Below are positions 1 to 9,086 of a stretch of 63,353 bases of DNA, one piece after another (position 1 is the stretch's first letter; each line of letters opens with the position of its first letter). The translations under genes were made by a program, and so were the position numbers. The stretch is from the NCBI GenBank assembly GCA_947166345.1, contig CAMVDU010000011.1:1-63353 (forward strand), in the 5' to 3' direction. The DNA is from an uncultured Prevotellaceae bacterium (GTDB taxonomy: Bacteria > Bacteroidota > Bacteroidia > Bacteroidales > Bacteroidaceae). A model generated the notes under the pieces. That model was not told where the DNA came from. It made no database searches and saw nothing but the letters and a program-made list of their open reading frames with translations.

Positions 1-36
1 TTCTAATAATTTCTGTTAGTTTCATATATTCAGGTT

Positions 37-173
37 CAAGCCCATCCTGAAGCGCAAAACCCAGCAAATCGCTGGGTTTTTTGTTTCAGAGAGCTTTCAC
101 CAAGGTTCTTGCTTCGCGTTGCTACGCAAGCGTAGGCCATTGGCCGTCCGATTACAAGCCCATCCTGAAGCGC
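37..173. repeat. 19-bp direct repeat pair at left edge
   Basis: CAAGCCCATCCTGAAGCGC occurs at 37-55 and again, identically, at 155-173. Each copy is followed closely by a terminator-like hairpin (56-82 and 184-211). The stretch 1-417 holds no convincing gene. It may be the end of a transcription unit lying to the left, with a duplicated tail. The identity of the repeat is unknown. Confidence 0.6.
56..82 (+). terminator. rho-independent terminator
   Basis: AAAACCCAGC (56-65) pairs perfectly with GCTGGGTTTT (71-80) around the loop AAATC, followed by more T. This is a textbook intrinsic terminator. The T-tract places the transcript on the + strand, so it probably ends a gene left of the window; the flanking A-run would let it work on the other strand too. 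Confidence 0.75.
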
Positions 174-183
174 CTTAGAAATC

Positions 184-211
184 AAGGAGTTACGAGAAAT
201 CGCAACTCCTT
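184..211 (+). terminator. second terminator-like hairpin
   Basis: AAGGAGTT (184-191) pairs with AACTCCTT (204-211), with an inner CGA-GAAA-TCG stem-loop, and is followed by a T/C-rich tract. It probably backs up the terminator at 56-82. Confidence 0.6.
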
Positions 212-417
212 TTTCTTTTCCATCCGAACAAATTTTGGTTATCTATTTACGTTTTTTTAAGTGAAAGTTGCTGATGCACCATCCAGATCATTCCCTCGAA
301 TTTGAAAAGGCGGCTGAACACTTACGTAAATCAATAATTATCATGCAAAAGCACCTGCTATATTGAGATTTAATAACATTGTAATATAAATCCTTTCTAT
401 TTTTCGGAAAAAGTATA

Positions 418-425
418 TAACTTTG
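418..425 (+). promoter_or_regulatory. -7 promoter box of response regulator gene
   Basis: TAACTTTG matches the Bacteroidetes -7 consensus TAnnTTTG and lies 22 nt upstream of the ATG at 448. The -33 element is weak (TTTC around 401-404). Confidence 0.6.
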
Positions 426-447
426 CGCCTTGAAATTCAGAAGAATT

Positions 448-1131
448 ATGAAGATACTTGTTGTAGATGATGAGCAGGATATCTGTGAAATACTGCAATA
501 TAACCTCGAGAATGAAGGTTTTGAGGTGGTTACAGCCAATTCAGCAGAGGAGGCACTGGAACTACCCCTACAAGATTATTCGCTTATTCTGCTAGATGTT
601 ATGATGGGAGAAATGTCGGGGTTCCAGATGGCGCGCAGACTAAAGAACGATCCCGCTACGACACAGATTCCCATTATCTTCATTACGGCACTCGACAGTG
701 AGGACAATTTGGTAAAAGGATTGAATATCGGTGCTGACGACTATATTGCCAAGCCATTGGGTATGAAAGAAGTGAAGGCTAGGGTTAAGGCTGTGCTCAG
801 ACGTACTCAATTGCAGCAAACGGTTTCTACTGCTGTTGATAATAAGATTGCTTACGAAGGAATTATGGTTGATTTGAATGCCAAGACTGTAATATGCGAC
901 GGAAAGGAACTAGAATTCACCAAACTGGAATTTGAATTGTTGTCTTTTTTTCTCCAACATCCTAACAAGGTGTTTTCTCGGGAAGACTTATTGAAGTATT
1001 GTTGGCCACAGGATGTGCTGGTTCTTGACCGCACGGTGGACGTGAACATCACCAGATTACGTAAGAAGATAGGCCATTATGGCAAACAGATAAAAACACG
1101 TGTGGGATATGGCTACTGCTTTGAAAAGTAA
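448..1131 (+). CDS. OmpR/PhoB-family response regulator
   Basis: A 227-residue DNA-binding response regulator. The N-terminal receiver domain (about 1-120) has the acidic pair D7/D8, the phospho-acceptor D50 in LILLDVMMG and the conserved lysine in YIAKPLG. The C-terminal half (about 130-227) is a winged helix ending in VDVNITRLRKKIG and TRVGYGYCF, typical of the OmpR/PhoB subfamily. The ATG at 448 is chosen over a TTG at 430 because it gives the canonical MKILVVDDE start and clears the -7 box. Its 3' end overlaps the kinase start by 23 nt, so the two are translationally linked. The convergent Na/Pi symporter, whose promoter carries 11-bp direct repeats, suggests a PhoB-like role. That role is inference. 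Confidence 0.92.
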   Translation: MKILVVDDEQDICEILQYNLENEGFEVVTANSAEEALELPLQDYSLILLDVMMGEMSGFQMARRLKNDPATTQIPIIFITALDSEDNLVKGLNIGADDYIAKPLGMKEVKARVKAVLRRTQLQQTVSTAVDNKIAYEGIMVDLNAKTVICDGKELEFTKLEFELLSFFLQHPNKVFSREDLLKYCWPQDVLVLDRTVDVNITRLRKKIGHYGKQIKTRVGYGYCFEK

Positions 1132-2554
1132 ATCCTTTCAACGTAATTTACTGCTAAGCATCGGTGGTGTGTTCCTGCTCTTTGCTATATGTTTTAGCGT
1201 ATATCAGTATAAGCGTGAAAAGGAGTATAAAATTGATATTCTTCATTCACGACTGCAGATGTACAACTATGAGATGGTGCAGACGGTAGGCAAGGATAGT
1301 ATTAGCTGTAGCCGGCTATTTCGCGATTATGTTACACATCATCAGATGGAGGGACTTCGAGTGTCTGTGATAGACAAGGAAGGACGGGTCATCCTTGATA
1401 GCTATGATACTGATGTGGAAGCATTGGGGAACCATCTACAGAGAAAGGAGATACAACAGGCTTTGCGAGAGGGCAGTGGCTACGATATCAAACGTATGTC
1501 ACAGTCTACTCACGAGACCTACTTCTATTCTGCAACTCGTTTCGGTGATGTGATTGTTCGTGCTGCCGTACCCTATTCTGCAGAGCTGACCCGATCATTG
1601 CAGGCAGACTATACTTTCATTTATTTTTCAGGCGTTCTCACCCTGTTGCTGGGCATCGTGCTCTACTATATCACTCACCGTATCAGCCGACACATTGGTT
1701 ACTTACGTGAATTTGCCGTGAAGGCCGAGGAAGGTGAGGAACTTGACCACGAATTGGAGCGTCGGCTGCCAGATGACGAATTGGGTGATATCAGCCACAC
1801 TATCATCATGTTGTATTGGAAACTACGTCATTCGGAAGAAGAAAAAGTGCGTATCAAGCGTCAGCTTACCCAGAATGCCGCTCATGAGCTGAAAACACCT
1901 GCTGCCAGCATTCATGGTTATTTAGAGAGCATCATCGACAATCCCGATATGCCAAACAGTAAGAAACAGCATTTTCTGGAACGCTGTTATGCCCAAAGTG
2001 AACGCATGAATAAGCTTCTGTTGGATATGAGTGTCCTTACCAAACTGGACGAGATTGATGATTATTCATCTAATGCCCGGCATGAGTATCGTCAAGTTGA
2101 CGTCAAGCAGGTTATCACAAATGTGATAGATGACACAGACTTGCAATTACAAGAGAAAGGTATCGAACTAAAACTCCAATTACCACAGAATATAGAAGTA
2201 CAGGGTGATTCGAGCCTGCTATACAGCATTTTCCGAAATCTGATAAACAATACTATTTCCTATGCCAACGGGGCCACACGGTTAGTCATTGCCTGCCGAG
2301 AGATTGAAACAGAAGGACGCCACTTCTACGAATTTAATGTAAGCGACAATGGCCAAGGCGTCGAGGCGCAGCATCTCACCCATCTCTTTGAGCGTTTCTA
2401 CCGTGTGGATAAAGGGCGCTCGCGCAAATTGGGTGGTACAGGTCTGGGGCTTGCCATCGTGAAAAATGCCGTTGCCGCCCATGGTGGACAAGCAACAGCA
2501 CTTTCTACGCCTGGTGGCGGGCTTACCATCAGGTTCACACTCGCAAGGTTTTAG
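1109..2554 (+). CDS. membrane sensor histidine kinase (PhoR-like)
   Basis: About 481 residues. Two membrane segments (about residues 12-32 and 165-188) flank a periplasmic sensor region. A linker leads to the H-box NAAHELKTP, with phospho-acceptor near H259. The catalytic ATPase domain shows the N box (NLINNTISYANG), G1 (DNGQGV), F box (FERFYRV) and G2 (GGTGLGLAIV). It should phosphorylate the regulator encoded just upstream, with which it overlaps. The ATG at 1109 (MATALKSK) is preferred over GTG at 1100. Its stop codon overlaps that of the convergent symporter gene (TTAG at 2551-2554), leaving no room for a terminator between them. The signal sensed is not evident; phosphate is a guess from context. 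Confidence 0.92.
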   Translation: MATALKSKSFQRNLLLSIGGVFLLFAICFSVYQYKREKEYKIDILHSRLQMYNYEMVQTVGKDSISCSRLFRDYVTHHQMEGLRVSVIDKEGRVILDSYDTDVEALGNHLQRKEIQQALREGSGYDIKRMSQSTHETYFYSATRFGDVIVRAAVPYSAELTRSLQADYTFIYFSGVLTLLLGIVLYYITHRISRHIGYLREFAVKAEEGEELDHELERRLPDDELGDISHTIIMLYWKLRHSEEEKVRIKRQLTQNAAHELKTPAASIHGYLESIIDNPDMPNSKKQHFLERCYAQSERMNKLLLDMSVLTKLDEIDDYSSNARHEYRQVDVKQVITNVIDDTDLQLQEKGIELKLQLPQNIEVQGDSSLLYSIFRNLINNTISYANGATRLVIACREIETEGRHFYEFNVSDNGQGVEAQHLTHLFERFYRVDKGRSRKLGGTGLGLAIVKNAVAAHGGQATALSTPGGGLTIRFTLARF

Positions 2555-4260
2555 CCCTGTCCGTTGACAGGACCGTCGCCAAAGTCGTTGTTCAAGCCCT
2601 TACCTGCCTGTACGACATTCATCACATAGTCCCCAAGTTTCTCGCACTCTGAGATGAAATCGATATAGAACACCCCCAACTGATAGTCATAAAGACCGGC
2701 ATTTACATCGTGCAGGTTCTGGTTCTTCAGTTGTGTACGATAGTTATTGATTTCATGCTCGATGTTAAGCGAGGTCTTCACACCATTCTTGGTAGTGGGT
2801 TGGTCAATGCGTTTCAGCATCTCTGTCAGTGCTGCATCTACAAGTTGCATCATTGTCAACATGTGTTGCTTCTGATTGTCTGTAAAATTCTCCTGACAGT
2901 GCATGCGATGACGATTCAGGGTACGCCCCAGGTTATAAACCGAGTCTCCGATGGACTCTAACTCAGATATCTGGCGAAGCATCTTTTGTATCTGAGTTTT
3001 CGAAGCATCCGACAAGCGACCTTCACTCACCTTGTTCAGATAGCTGGCAATCTCCATCTCCATCGAGTCGGTGATGTTCTCGTATTTCTCAATACGGGCA
3101 AAGAGTTTATTAAACTCCATCTCGTCTTTCGTTTCCAGAAGCGTGGGCACGAAACCTGCCATGCGCTGACAACGCTCAGCGAAACTGCGAATCTCCTTCT
3201 GTGCCTCCATAATGCTGAGTTCGGCTGTAGAGAGCAGACCGCCACTGATGAAGCGCAGGCGATAGTCCTCGTCTTGTGCCTTCATAGGCAGCACACGGCA
3301 CACCAGCATCTCTATCTGCTTCACAAAACCAATGAGCAACAGCGTGTTGATGACGTTGAAGGCGGTGTGGAAGGCTGACAGCTTAAAGAGATCGTTGCCA
3401 CCACCCATTAAGTTCTCTACTACCCAACTAACGGCATCACAAGCGGGATAGAACACGATGAGGAACACCACGACACCAAACACATTGAAGAACATGTGGG
3501 CCAGAGCAGCACGGCGCGCTTGTGTATTGGCAGTCAGCGAAGCCATAAATGCCGTGATGGTCGTACCGATGTTTTGTCCCATGGCCAGTGCGGCGGCTTG
3601 TTCGAAACCGAAGCCAGGGATGTTCATACCAAAGAGCATCAGGGTAATGGCCATTGTGGCAGCTGACGCCTGAACAATCATCGTGACCAATGCACCCACA
3701 ATAATAAAGAGGATGATGGTGAAGAACGAATCCTGCGGCACGTGAGCCAGCATCCCCGCCACCATGTCACCGATGTTCATCGCTGTGGCTGCTTCCTGTA
3801 GGAACGACAAGCCCATAAAGAGGAACGAGAAACCGAATATAAACTCACCGATACTCTTGCGGTTCCCTTTTCCGCTGAATATCAATGGCATACCGATAGC
3901 CAACAAGGGGATGGCAAAGGCAGCGATGTTCACCTTAAAGCCAACAGCCGATATAATCCATGCCGTAACTGTTGTTCCGATGTTTGCACCCATGATGACG
4001 CCAATAGACTGCGCAAGCGTCATCAACCCTGCATTCACAAAACTTACAACCATCACGGTTGTGGCACTCGACGACTGGATGAGTGCCGTAATCAGAATAC
4101 CAGTCAGAACACCCATCACACGGTTCTTTGTCATCGCAGCCAGAATACTGCGCAGGCGGTCGCCTGCAAACTTCTCCAGCCCCTCCGACATTGTCTTCAT
4201 TCCGTAGAGGAACAATGCCAGCGACCCCACAAGCGAGAAAATGCTGATAATCAATTCCAT
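2551..4260 (-). CDS. Na/phosphate cotransporter, NptA family, with PhoU-like tail
   Basis: A 569-residue inner-membrane protein. The N-terminal ~330 residues are hydrophobic and hold two inverted-repeat halves of the Na/Pi cotransporter family, marked by ALIQSSSATTVMVV and the degenerate second copy MIVQASAATMAITL. The rest (about 350-560) is a soluble helical region with charged repeats (SISELESIGDSVYNLGR-like helices) that resembles PhoU. It should import, or possibly export, phosphate driven by sodium. A minus-strand -7 box at 4295-4288 and 11-bp-spaced direct repeats at 4316-4343 precede it, suggesting control by the adjacent two-component system. Family assignment is firm; direction of transport is not. 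Confidence 0.9.
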   Translation of the reverse strand: MELIISIFSLVGSLALFLYGMKTMSEGLEKFAGDRLRSILAAMTKNRVMGVLTGILITALIQSSSATTVMVVSFVNAGLMTLAQSIGVIMGANIGTTVTAWIISAVGFKVNIAAFAIPLLAIGMPLIFSGKGNRKSIGEFIFGFSFLFMGLSFLQEAATAMNIGDMVAGMLAHVPQDSFFTIILFIIVGALVTMIVQASAATMAITLMLFGMNIPGFGFEQAAALAMGQNIGTTITAFMASLTANTQARRAALAHMFFNVFGVVVFLIVFYPACDAVSWVVENLMGGGNDLFKLSAFHTAFNVINTLLLIGFVKQIEMLVCRVLPMKAQDEDYRLRFISGGLLSTAELSIMEAQKEIRSFAERCQRMAGFVPTLLETKDEMEFNKLFARIEKYENITDSMEMEIASYLNKVSEGRLSDASKTQIQKMLRQISELESIGDSVYNLGRTLNRHRMHCQENFTDNQKQHMLTMMQLVDAALTEMLKRIDQPTTKNGVKTSLNIEHEINNYRTQLKNQNLHDVNAGLYDYQLGVFYIDFISECEKLGDYVMNVVQAGKGLNNDFGDGPVNGQG

Positions 4261-4287
4261 TTGTATTTTATCCTATAAATTTTGCTG

Positions 4288-4295
4288 CAAAGATA
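4288..4295 (-). promoter_or_regulatory. -7 promoter box of Na/Pi symporter gene
   Basis: The minus strand reads TATCTTTG, a match to TAnnTTTG, 27 nt upstream of the start codon. No TTTG-type -33 element is seen; the expected position is occupied by the direct repeats at 4316-4343. Confidence 0.7.
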
Positions 4296-4315
4296 TTGCA
4301 ATCTTATTACGCTGT

Positions 4316-4343
4316 TGTTACGTCCATGTTACAATCCTGTTAC
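4316..4343. promoter_or_regulatory. Pho-box-like direct repeats, 11-bp spacing
   Basis: TGTTAC occurs at 4316-4321, 4327-4332 and 4338-4343, with starts exactly 11 bp apart. An inverted copy TGTAAC follows at 4353-4358, and another near 4386-4391. PhoB/OmpR-family regulators are known to bind direct repeats with an 11-bp period. Here the repeats cover the -33 region of the symporter promoter, the usual place for such an activator. The likely binder is the response regulator at 448-1131 (inference). Confidence 0.65.
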
Positions 4344-4428
4344 AAACGGTAATGTAACCTATCTATCACACGAATGAAATGTTTTTGTAACATGTTCAGT
4401 TTATCTTTGCAATGTCAATCACCTTAAT

Positions 4429-4460
4429 AATGGGCGATCGAATTAAATCGATCGCCCATT
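4429..4460 (-). terminator. perfect 13-bp hairpin at end of 4443-5108 gene
   Basis: Positions 4429-4441 pair without mismatch with 4448-4460 around the loop ATTAAA. The hairpin overlaps the last codons and stop of the minus-strand gene and lies between two minus-strand genes. It lacks a strong U-tract, so it may be a weak terminator or an mRNA 3' end protector. Confidence 0.55.
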
Positions 4461-5108
4461 ACCGTATTTTCTGTTATAGAGTTCCTTTGTGCGCAATTCT
4501 TCAAGTGCATCAAAGGTTCCGTCACGCCAATAATAATTAACCTTGGGACTGGCGACATTCCAGATTTCCTCACATAGTTGTATCCTGTCACTGCCATCAA
4601 AGGCAAGGAATGCTTCAATAATATTGGCTTGGTTTTGGTTCAGATGGCGTTGATTTTGACAGTTGCCCATTTCTACCAGAGCATTGACGGCATCGTCAAA
4701 GAGCTGGTCACGCTTCTGATGGTATGACTCCCAGGTTCCATCAGCGATACGATTAGCATCATCTTGTAGGGAATTGATAGTGGCGTCATCTCCTTTCCAT
4801 TCTGTAACTGGCTTAACGAGCAGTGTTGCATACCAAAAAGCATTGCTTACATATGACTTGCGGCATTCTGTAGTGTTCTCAAAACTCATCGCTTGCAGAA
4901 AGATATCTTTCATTTCCTTAGCAAAGTGTTTGATGCCAGCCTTCCATTGGTCAAGAATCATCTGGACAACTTCTCTGAACTTTTGGCCGCATGTTTCAAA
5001 CATGAATTCCCTGATACCTTTGAGAATATCAAGTAGCAACTTATTTGACTCCTCACCATTATTGAGGATTTGGATGGAAAGAATCCTTTTACAACCGTCA
5101 TTCATCAC
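4443..5108 (-). CDS. hypothetical protein, 221 residues
   Basis: I do not recognise the family. The protein is soluble, without signal peptide or membrane segment. It is helix-rich with a cluster of aromatic residues (FWYATLLV, KVNYYWRDGTF) and Asn/Gln-rich stretches (CQNQRHLNQNQANI). It ends inside the perfect hairpin at 4429-4460. It stands alone between the symporter gene and the divergent M13 peptidase gene, with only 94 bp to the latter. The start at 5108 (MMNDG) could equally be the next Met. Codon use looks less biased than in neighbouring housekeeping genes. An accessory gene is likely. Confidence 0.65.
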   Translation of the reverse strand: MMNDGCKRILSIQILNNGEESNKLLLDILKGIREFMFETCGQKFREVVQMILDQWKAGIKHFAKEMKDIFLQAMSFENTTECRKSYVSNAFWYATLLVKPVTEWKGDDATINSLQDDANRIADGTWESYHQKRDQLFDDAVNALVEMGNCQNQRHLNQNQANIIEAFLAFDGSDRIQLCEEIWNVASPKVNYYWRDGTFDALEELRTKELYNRKYGNGRSI

Positions 5109-5133
5109 AAAATCACACAGAATATCCCAAAAA

Positions 5134-5165
5134 TTTGGCAGTTTTTGTAGTTATTTGTACTTTTG
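5134..5165 (+). promoter_or_regulatory. promoter of M13 peptidase gene
   Basis: TTTG at 5134-5137 and TACTTTTG at 5158-5165 are separated by 20 nt, matching the Bacteroidetes -33/-7 arrangement. The start codon at 5203 follows after a 37-nt leader. Confidence 0.75.
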
Positions 5166-5202
5166 CAGCGTCTAAAGGACAACGATTCAAATTAACAATA
5201 GT

Positions 5203-7218
5203 ATGAGAACAACATTTAGAATCCTCAGCCTCGCGCTGATGCTGACGTGCGGAGGGACAGTCTTCGCACAGGACAAGGGTTACGACAAGGCAAACATGAA
5301 CCTTGACGTGAAACCAGGTGACAACTTCGTAGAATATGCCTGCGGCAACTGGCTCAAGACACATCCGCTACGCGACGATCAGATGTCCAATGGTGCCTTC
5401 ATGGACCTCTATGAGCAGAACCAGAAACAGATTCAGGAGATGATCCTGGAATTTTCGACCAAACCACAGGAGAAGGGTTCGTTGGGCTATAAGATTGGTA
5501 CGCTCTACAACCAGATGATGGATACGCTCACGCGCAACGAGCAGGGACTGGCACCCATCATGCCCTATCTCGAGCGCATCCGTGCTATCAAGGACCGCAA
5601 GGAATACCAACGTGTTACTGCCGAGATTGACCGTCGCGGCGAGAACACAATGATGTTTGCATGGGGTGCCGGAGCCGACCTCCGCGATGCCGACAACAAC
5701 ATCGTCAGCATATCGCAGTCGGGACTCGGGCTGGGCAACCGCGACTACTATTTTAACGAAGACCCACAGACACTGGCCGTTCGCGAAGCCTACAAAGCAT
5801 TCGGTAAGCGCCTGTTCGTGGCTCTGGGCTATGATGAGACCAAGGCCGACGAACTGGTGGAGAAGGTGTATGCCATCGAAAAGCGCATTGCCGGAGCCAG
5901 CTACGGTATGGTGAAGCTGCGTGACATCGATGCCAACTACCACAAGATGACCTACGACGAACTGGTACGCGACTTCCCGGGTATCGACTGGCCCACCATA
6001 TTCTGGGTGACAGGATTTCCTGCCTTCAAGCAACTCGTTGTAGAGCAACCCGAACCACTTCATGAGGTGGAGAAGATCCTTGCCGACACCCCTCTTGAAG
6101 ACTTGAAGGCCTATGCTGAGGTGCGCATCATCTCGGGTGCAGCCTCATGCCTGACGCAGGATCTGCGCCGTTCCTACTTCACCTTCTCACAAGCGCTGAC
6201 AGGTAAGCCTGAGGATGACCCACTATGGAAGCAGGCTACTGCTCTCGTGAATGGTGTCTTGGGCGATGCCATCGGTAAGATGTACTGCGAGAAATATTTC
6301 CCTGAGACCAGTAAGCAGCGCGTGCTCACCATGGTTCGCAACCTGCAGACAGCCCTTGGAGAGCGCATCGACGCCCTCGACTGGATGGGTGACGCTACGA
6401 AAGCTGAGGCCAAGAAAAAACTGGCCGATTTCCACATCAAGATTGGTTATCCCGACAAGTGGAAGGACTACAGCCAAATGCAGATTGACGACCAGCTGTC
6501 GCTCTATGAGAACCTGGCCAACGTCAGCGAATGGAAATGGATTGACGCCCTGAACCGCAAGGTGAACAAGCCCGTGGACAAGGACGAGTGGCACATGACG
6601 CCGCAGACCATCAACGCTTACTATAACCCCACCACCAACGAGATTTGCTTCCCTGCCGGTATCCTGCAGGCTCCCTTCTTCGACGTAGAGGCTGACGACG
6701 CCCAGAACTACGGTGCCATCGGTGGTGTGATTGGTCACGAGATGAGCCACGGTTTCGACGATCAGGGCTGTCAGTTTGATGTCACGGGCAACCAACGTAA
6801 CTGGTGGACGGCTGCCGACAAGGCTGCTTTCGACAAGCGTGCTGCCCGTCTGGCCGACTACTTCTCGACCATCGAAGTGGTGAACGGCAAGAAGGTGAAC
6901 GGTAAGCAGACGCTGGGTGAAAACATCGGTGACAATGGTGGCCTTCACGTTGCCTTGCAGGCACTCCACAACACGGGTAACGACCGCGTTATCGACGGTC
7001 TTACTGCCGACCAGCGTTTCTTCCTCGGTTGGGCCCGCGTGTGGGCCAGCAACAACCGCGAGCAGTATATGGACCTGCTGCTGAATCAGGATGTGCATTC
7101 GCCCAACATGGTGCGTGTAAACGGTGCCCTTCCTCAGATTGACGAGTGGTACGATGCCTTCAACATCAAGAAGGGCAAGCTGTTCATCCCCAAGAAAAGG
7201 CGTATCAGAATCTGGTAG
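5203..7218 (+). CDS. M13-family zinc metallopeptidase (PepO/neprilysin-like)
   Basis: 671 residues. An N-terminal signal peptide (MRTTFRILSLALMLTCGGTVFAQ) indicates export to the periplasm or cell surface. The zinc site is complete: HEMSH at about 512-516 and the downstream glutamate in ENIGDNGG at about 573, with D577. The substrate-binding NAYY motif lies in TINAYYNPTTNEI. The length and two-domain organisation are normal for M13 endopeptidases, which cleave short peptides. It has its own promoter and converges on the GH97 gene with 4 bp between stops. The physiological substrate cannot be told. Confidence 0.94.
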   Translation: MRTTFRILSLALMLTCGGTVFAQDKGYDKANMNLDVKPGDNFVEYACGNWLKTHPLRDDQMSNGAFMDLYEQNQKQIQEMILEFSTKPQEKGSLGYKIGTLYNQMMDTLTRNEQGLAPIMPYLERIRAIKDRKEYQRVTAEIDRRGENTMMFAWGAGADLRDADNNIVSISQSGLGLGNRDYYFNEDPQTLAVREAYKAFGKRLFVALGYDETKADELVEKVYAIEKRIAGASYGMVKLRDIDANYHKMTYDELVRDFPGIDWPTIFWVTGFPAFKQLVVEQPEPLHEVEKILADTPLEDLKAYAEVRIISGAASCLTQDLRRSYFTFSQALTGKPEDDPLWKQATALVNGVLGDAIGKMYCEKYFPETSKQRVLTMVRNLQTALGERIDALDWMGDATKAEAKKKLADFHIKIGYPDKWKDYSQMQIDDQLSLYENLANVSEWKWIDALNRKVNKPVDKDEWHMTPQTINAYYNPTTNEICFPAGILQAPFFDVEADDAQNYGAIGGVIGHEMSHGFDDQGCQFDVTGNQRNWWTAADKAAFDKRAARLADYFSTIEVVNGKKVNGKQTLGENIGDNGGLHVALQALHNTGNDRVIDGLTADQRFFLGWARVWASNNREQYMDLLLNQDVHSPNMVRVNGALPQIDEWYDAFNIKKGKLFIPKKRRIRIW

Positions 7219-7222
7219 CGAA

Positions 7223-9064
7223 TTATTGCCTGACTACAAACACGAAGCCACCACGAGGCCGACAGTCCATCTGGACGGGCAGCGTGGCGGTTTTGTTGAC
7301 AGACCACCGACCTGCCGCATCATCAGCAAACAACAGCACTTCTTGATGCTTCTTACCCAAGAAACTGAGATCGGCGGTAAGCGTTCGGGGCTGGTCTGAG
7401 CCATTGATACCCGCCACATACCAGGTATTGCCGCTACGACGCGCCATGACTACGTTCTCACCCGGATAACCGCTGACAAGACGCGTCTCGTCCCACACAG
7501 TGGGCAACTGCCCCAAGAACGTCTGCACTTCCTGAGGCTGGGAAAGGAAACTCTCAGGACGGTCGGCCAGATGCTGGAGACCACTCTCAAAAAGGACGGT
7601 GAGTGCCAGCTCGTGGGCCAGCGACGTGATGTGCGGATGCTGTGAGTCGCTGAAGGCACAAGGGGTATAGTCCATCGGTCCTATGACATTGCGTGTAAAT
7701 GGCAGTGTGGCATTATGACTGGCAGCCTTGGAGGTGAACGTCGGCACATTATTATACCACTCGGCACCATAGACACCCTCCGTTGAGAGCAGGTTGGGCC
7801 ATGTACGCTGCCAGCCGCGAGGAATAGGGGCACCATGGAAGTTAACCATCAGATGATGACGGGCAGCACTCTCAAGCAGATCCTGACAATAGTCCATATT
7901 CTGCTGGTTGTCACCACTGAAGAAGTCTATCTTCACGCCAGCCACACCAATCTTCTCGCACCAGGCGAACTCACGCTCGCGGTCCTCGGGTTTGTTCAGA
8001 CGGTACTTTGGACCCGGGGCACCATTCACCCACCCTCCCGATGAGTTGTACCATATCAGCGGTTTAACACCTTTGGAATTGGCATAGGCCACGGCGTCCT
8101 CGATGGTCTTTCCTCCATTGGAAGCGAGCTTATCCATCTCGTCCCACTCGGCATCGATGAGCACGTAGGGCAGCTTCAACGTGACGGCCATATCCACATA
8201 CTTCTTAATGACATTGAAATCGTTGGAGCCGTGATTGTAGGCCCAATAGATCCACGACACCACACCAGGCTTGATCCAACTGGTGTCGGCCAGTTGACAA
8301 GGTTCGCTGACATCGGTAACCAGCGTCGACTGCACGACATCGGCCAGTGAGCCCATGATGACAACACGCCATGGTGTGTGCCACTCACCACTATATTCCT
8401 GATCATTATCAGCAGGCACCACACTGAAGCGTTCACCATCGTTATACAGACTGGATGCGCTCTGCCTGCGTTCTATGTTGGCCTCGGATATTAACGCGAA
8501 GACACCATCTGCAGGTTCCAGCAATGCCGGATAGGCCCAGCGGTTGTTCCATCCCTCTGCAGAGGCGAAGGTGCCACTATAGGAAGGAACAGGCTTCTGC
8601 TTGTAGGTGGTGCTCAGGGGGAAGAATCCTTCGTAGGATTCCGCCCATTGCATCATCCAGCGTCTGGTACCTTCTGGAATCAGATAGACGGTATGCTCCC
8701 GCGGCACTTTGCTATTGTGCAGGTTCGTATATTCATAGCGGAAGGCGATGCCGTCGTTATAAAGACGCATCACCATCTTGGCATCGGGCCCAATGAGTGC
8801 TTGATATTCCCTGGCCTTGTTGGTACAGTGAAGACGTTTGCCAGAGAGCATCTGGTAGTCGTCCTTCACCTTTCTGATGCTTTTCAGTTCATTAAACGGT
8901 ACGTCAGCCAGTTCCAACACTTGCTGCTTGTCGTAGCAGACCACGAGTTTTTTGTCAACGACTTGTACCGACACCTTCCCATTAGGGGAGGACGCTTTCT
9001 GTGCAGTAACGGTAACGGTCTGGAAAGCCGCCCACAGAAGAATGCCATAAACGATTCCTTTCAC
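7223..9064 (-). CDS. glycoside hydrolase family 97 enzyme
   Basis: 613 residues with a signal peptide (MKGIVYGILLWAAFQTVTVTA). The order is an N-terminal beta-sandwich domain, a central (beta/alpha)8 barrel and a C-terminal beta domain, as in SusB-type GH97. Conserved barrel motifs are YVLIDAEWDE, GVAGVKIDFFSGD and NLLSTEGVYGAEWYN. An aspartate at the KIDFF position is known from the retaining alpha-galactosidase branch, while inverting alpha-glucosidases use glutamates; this favours an alpha-galactosidase, though the EGVxGxE glutamates are also present. It is divergent from the GH53 galactanase, so both may act on galactose-containing plant glycans. Family firm, linkage specificity uncertain. 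Confidence 0.9.
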   Translation of the reverse strand: MKGIVYGILLWAAFQTVTVTAQKASSPNGKVSVQVVDKKLVVCYDKQQVLELADVPFNELKSIRKVKDDYQMLSGKRLHCTNKAREYQALIGPDAKMVMRLYNDGIAFRYEYTNLHNSKVPREHTVYLIPEGTRRWMMQWAESYEGFFPLSTTYKQKPVPSYSGTFASAEGWNNRWAYPALLEPADGVFALISEANIERRQSASSLYNDGERFSVVPADNDQEYSGEWHTPWRVVIMGSLADVVQSTLVTDVSEPCQLADTSWIKPGVVSWIYWAYNHGSNDFNVIKKYVDMAVTLKLPYVLIDAEWDEMDKLASNGGKTIEDAVAYANSKGVKPLIWYNSSGGWVNGAPGPKYRLNKPEDREREFAWCEKIGVAGVKIDFFSGDNQQNMDYCQDLLESAARHHLMVNFHGAPIPRGWQRTWPNLLSTEGVYGAEWYNNVPTFTSKAASHNATLPFTRNVIGPMDYTPCAFSDSQHPHITSLAHELALTVLFESGLQHLADRPESFLSQPQEVQTFLGQLPTVWDETRLVSGYPGENVVMARRSGNTWYVAGINGSDQPRTLTADLSFLGKKHQEVLLFADDAAGRWSVNKTATLPVQMDCRPRGGFVFVVRQ

Positions 9065-9086
9065 AATATCTGTTGTTTTTTCGATG

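Noticed and set aside
274..366. 30-codon frame starting MHHPDHSLEFEKAAEHLRKS upstream of the response regulator
   Set aside because: No promoter, no conserved motif, and short enough to occur by chance.
4402..4409. TATCTTTG on the + strand, a possible promoter reading into 4443-5108 antisense
   Set aside because: No -33 element at the right distance, no gene in that direction for 790 bp, and a hairpin directly downstream.
6223..7098. 291-codon frame on the minus strand opposite the M13 peptidase
   Set aside because: Shadow of the conserved peptidase coding sequence; no promoter or family match.
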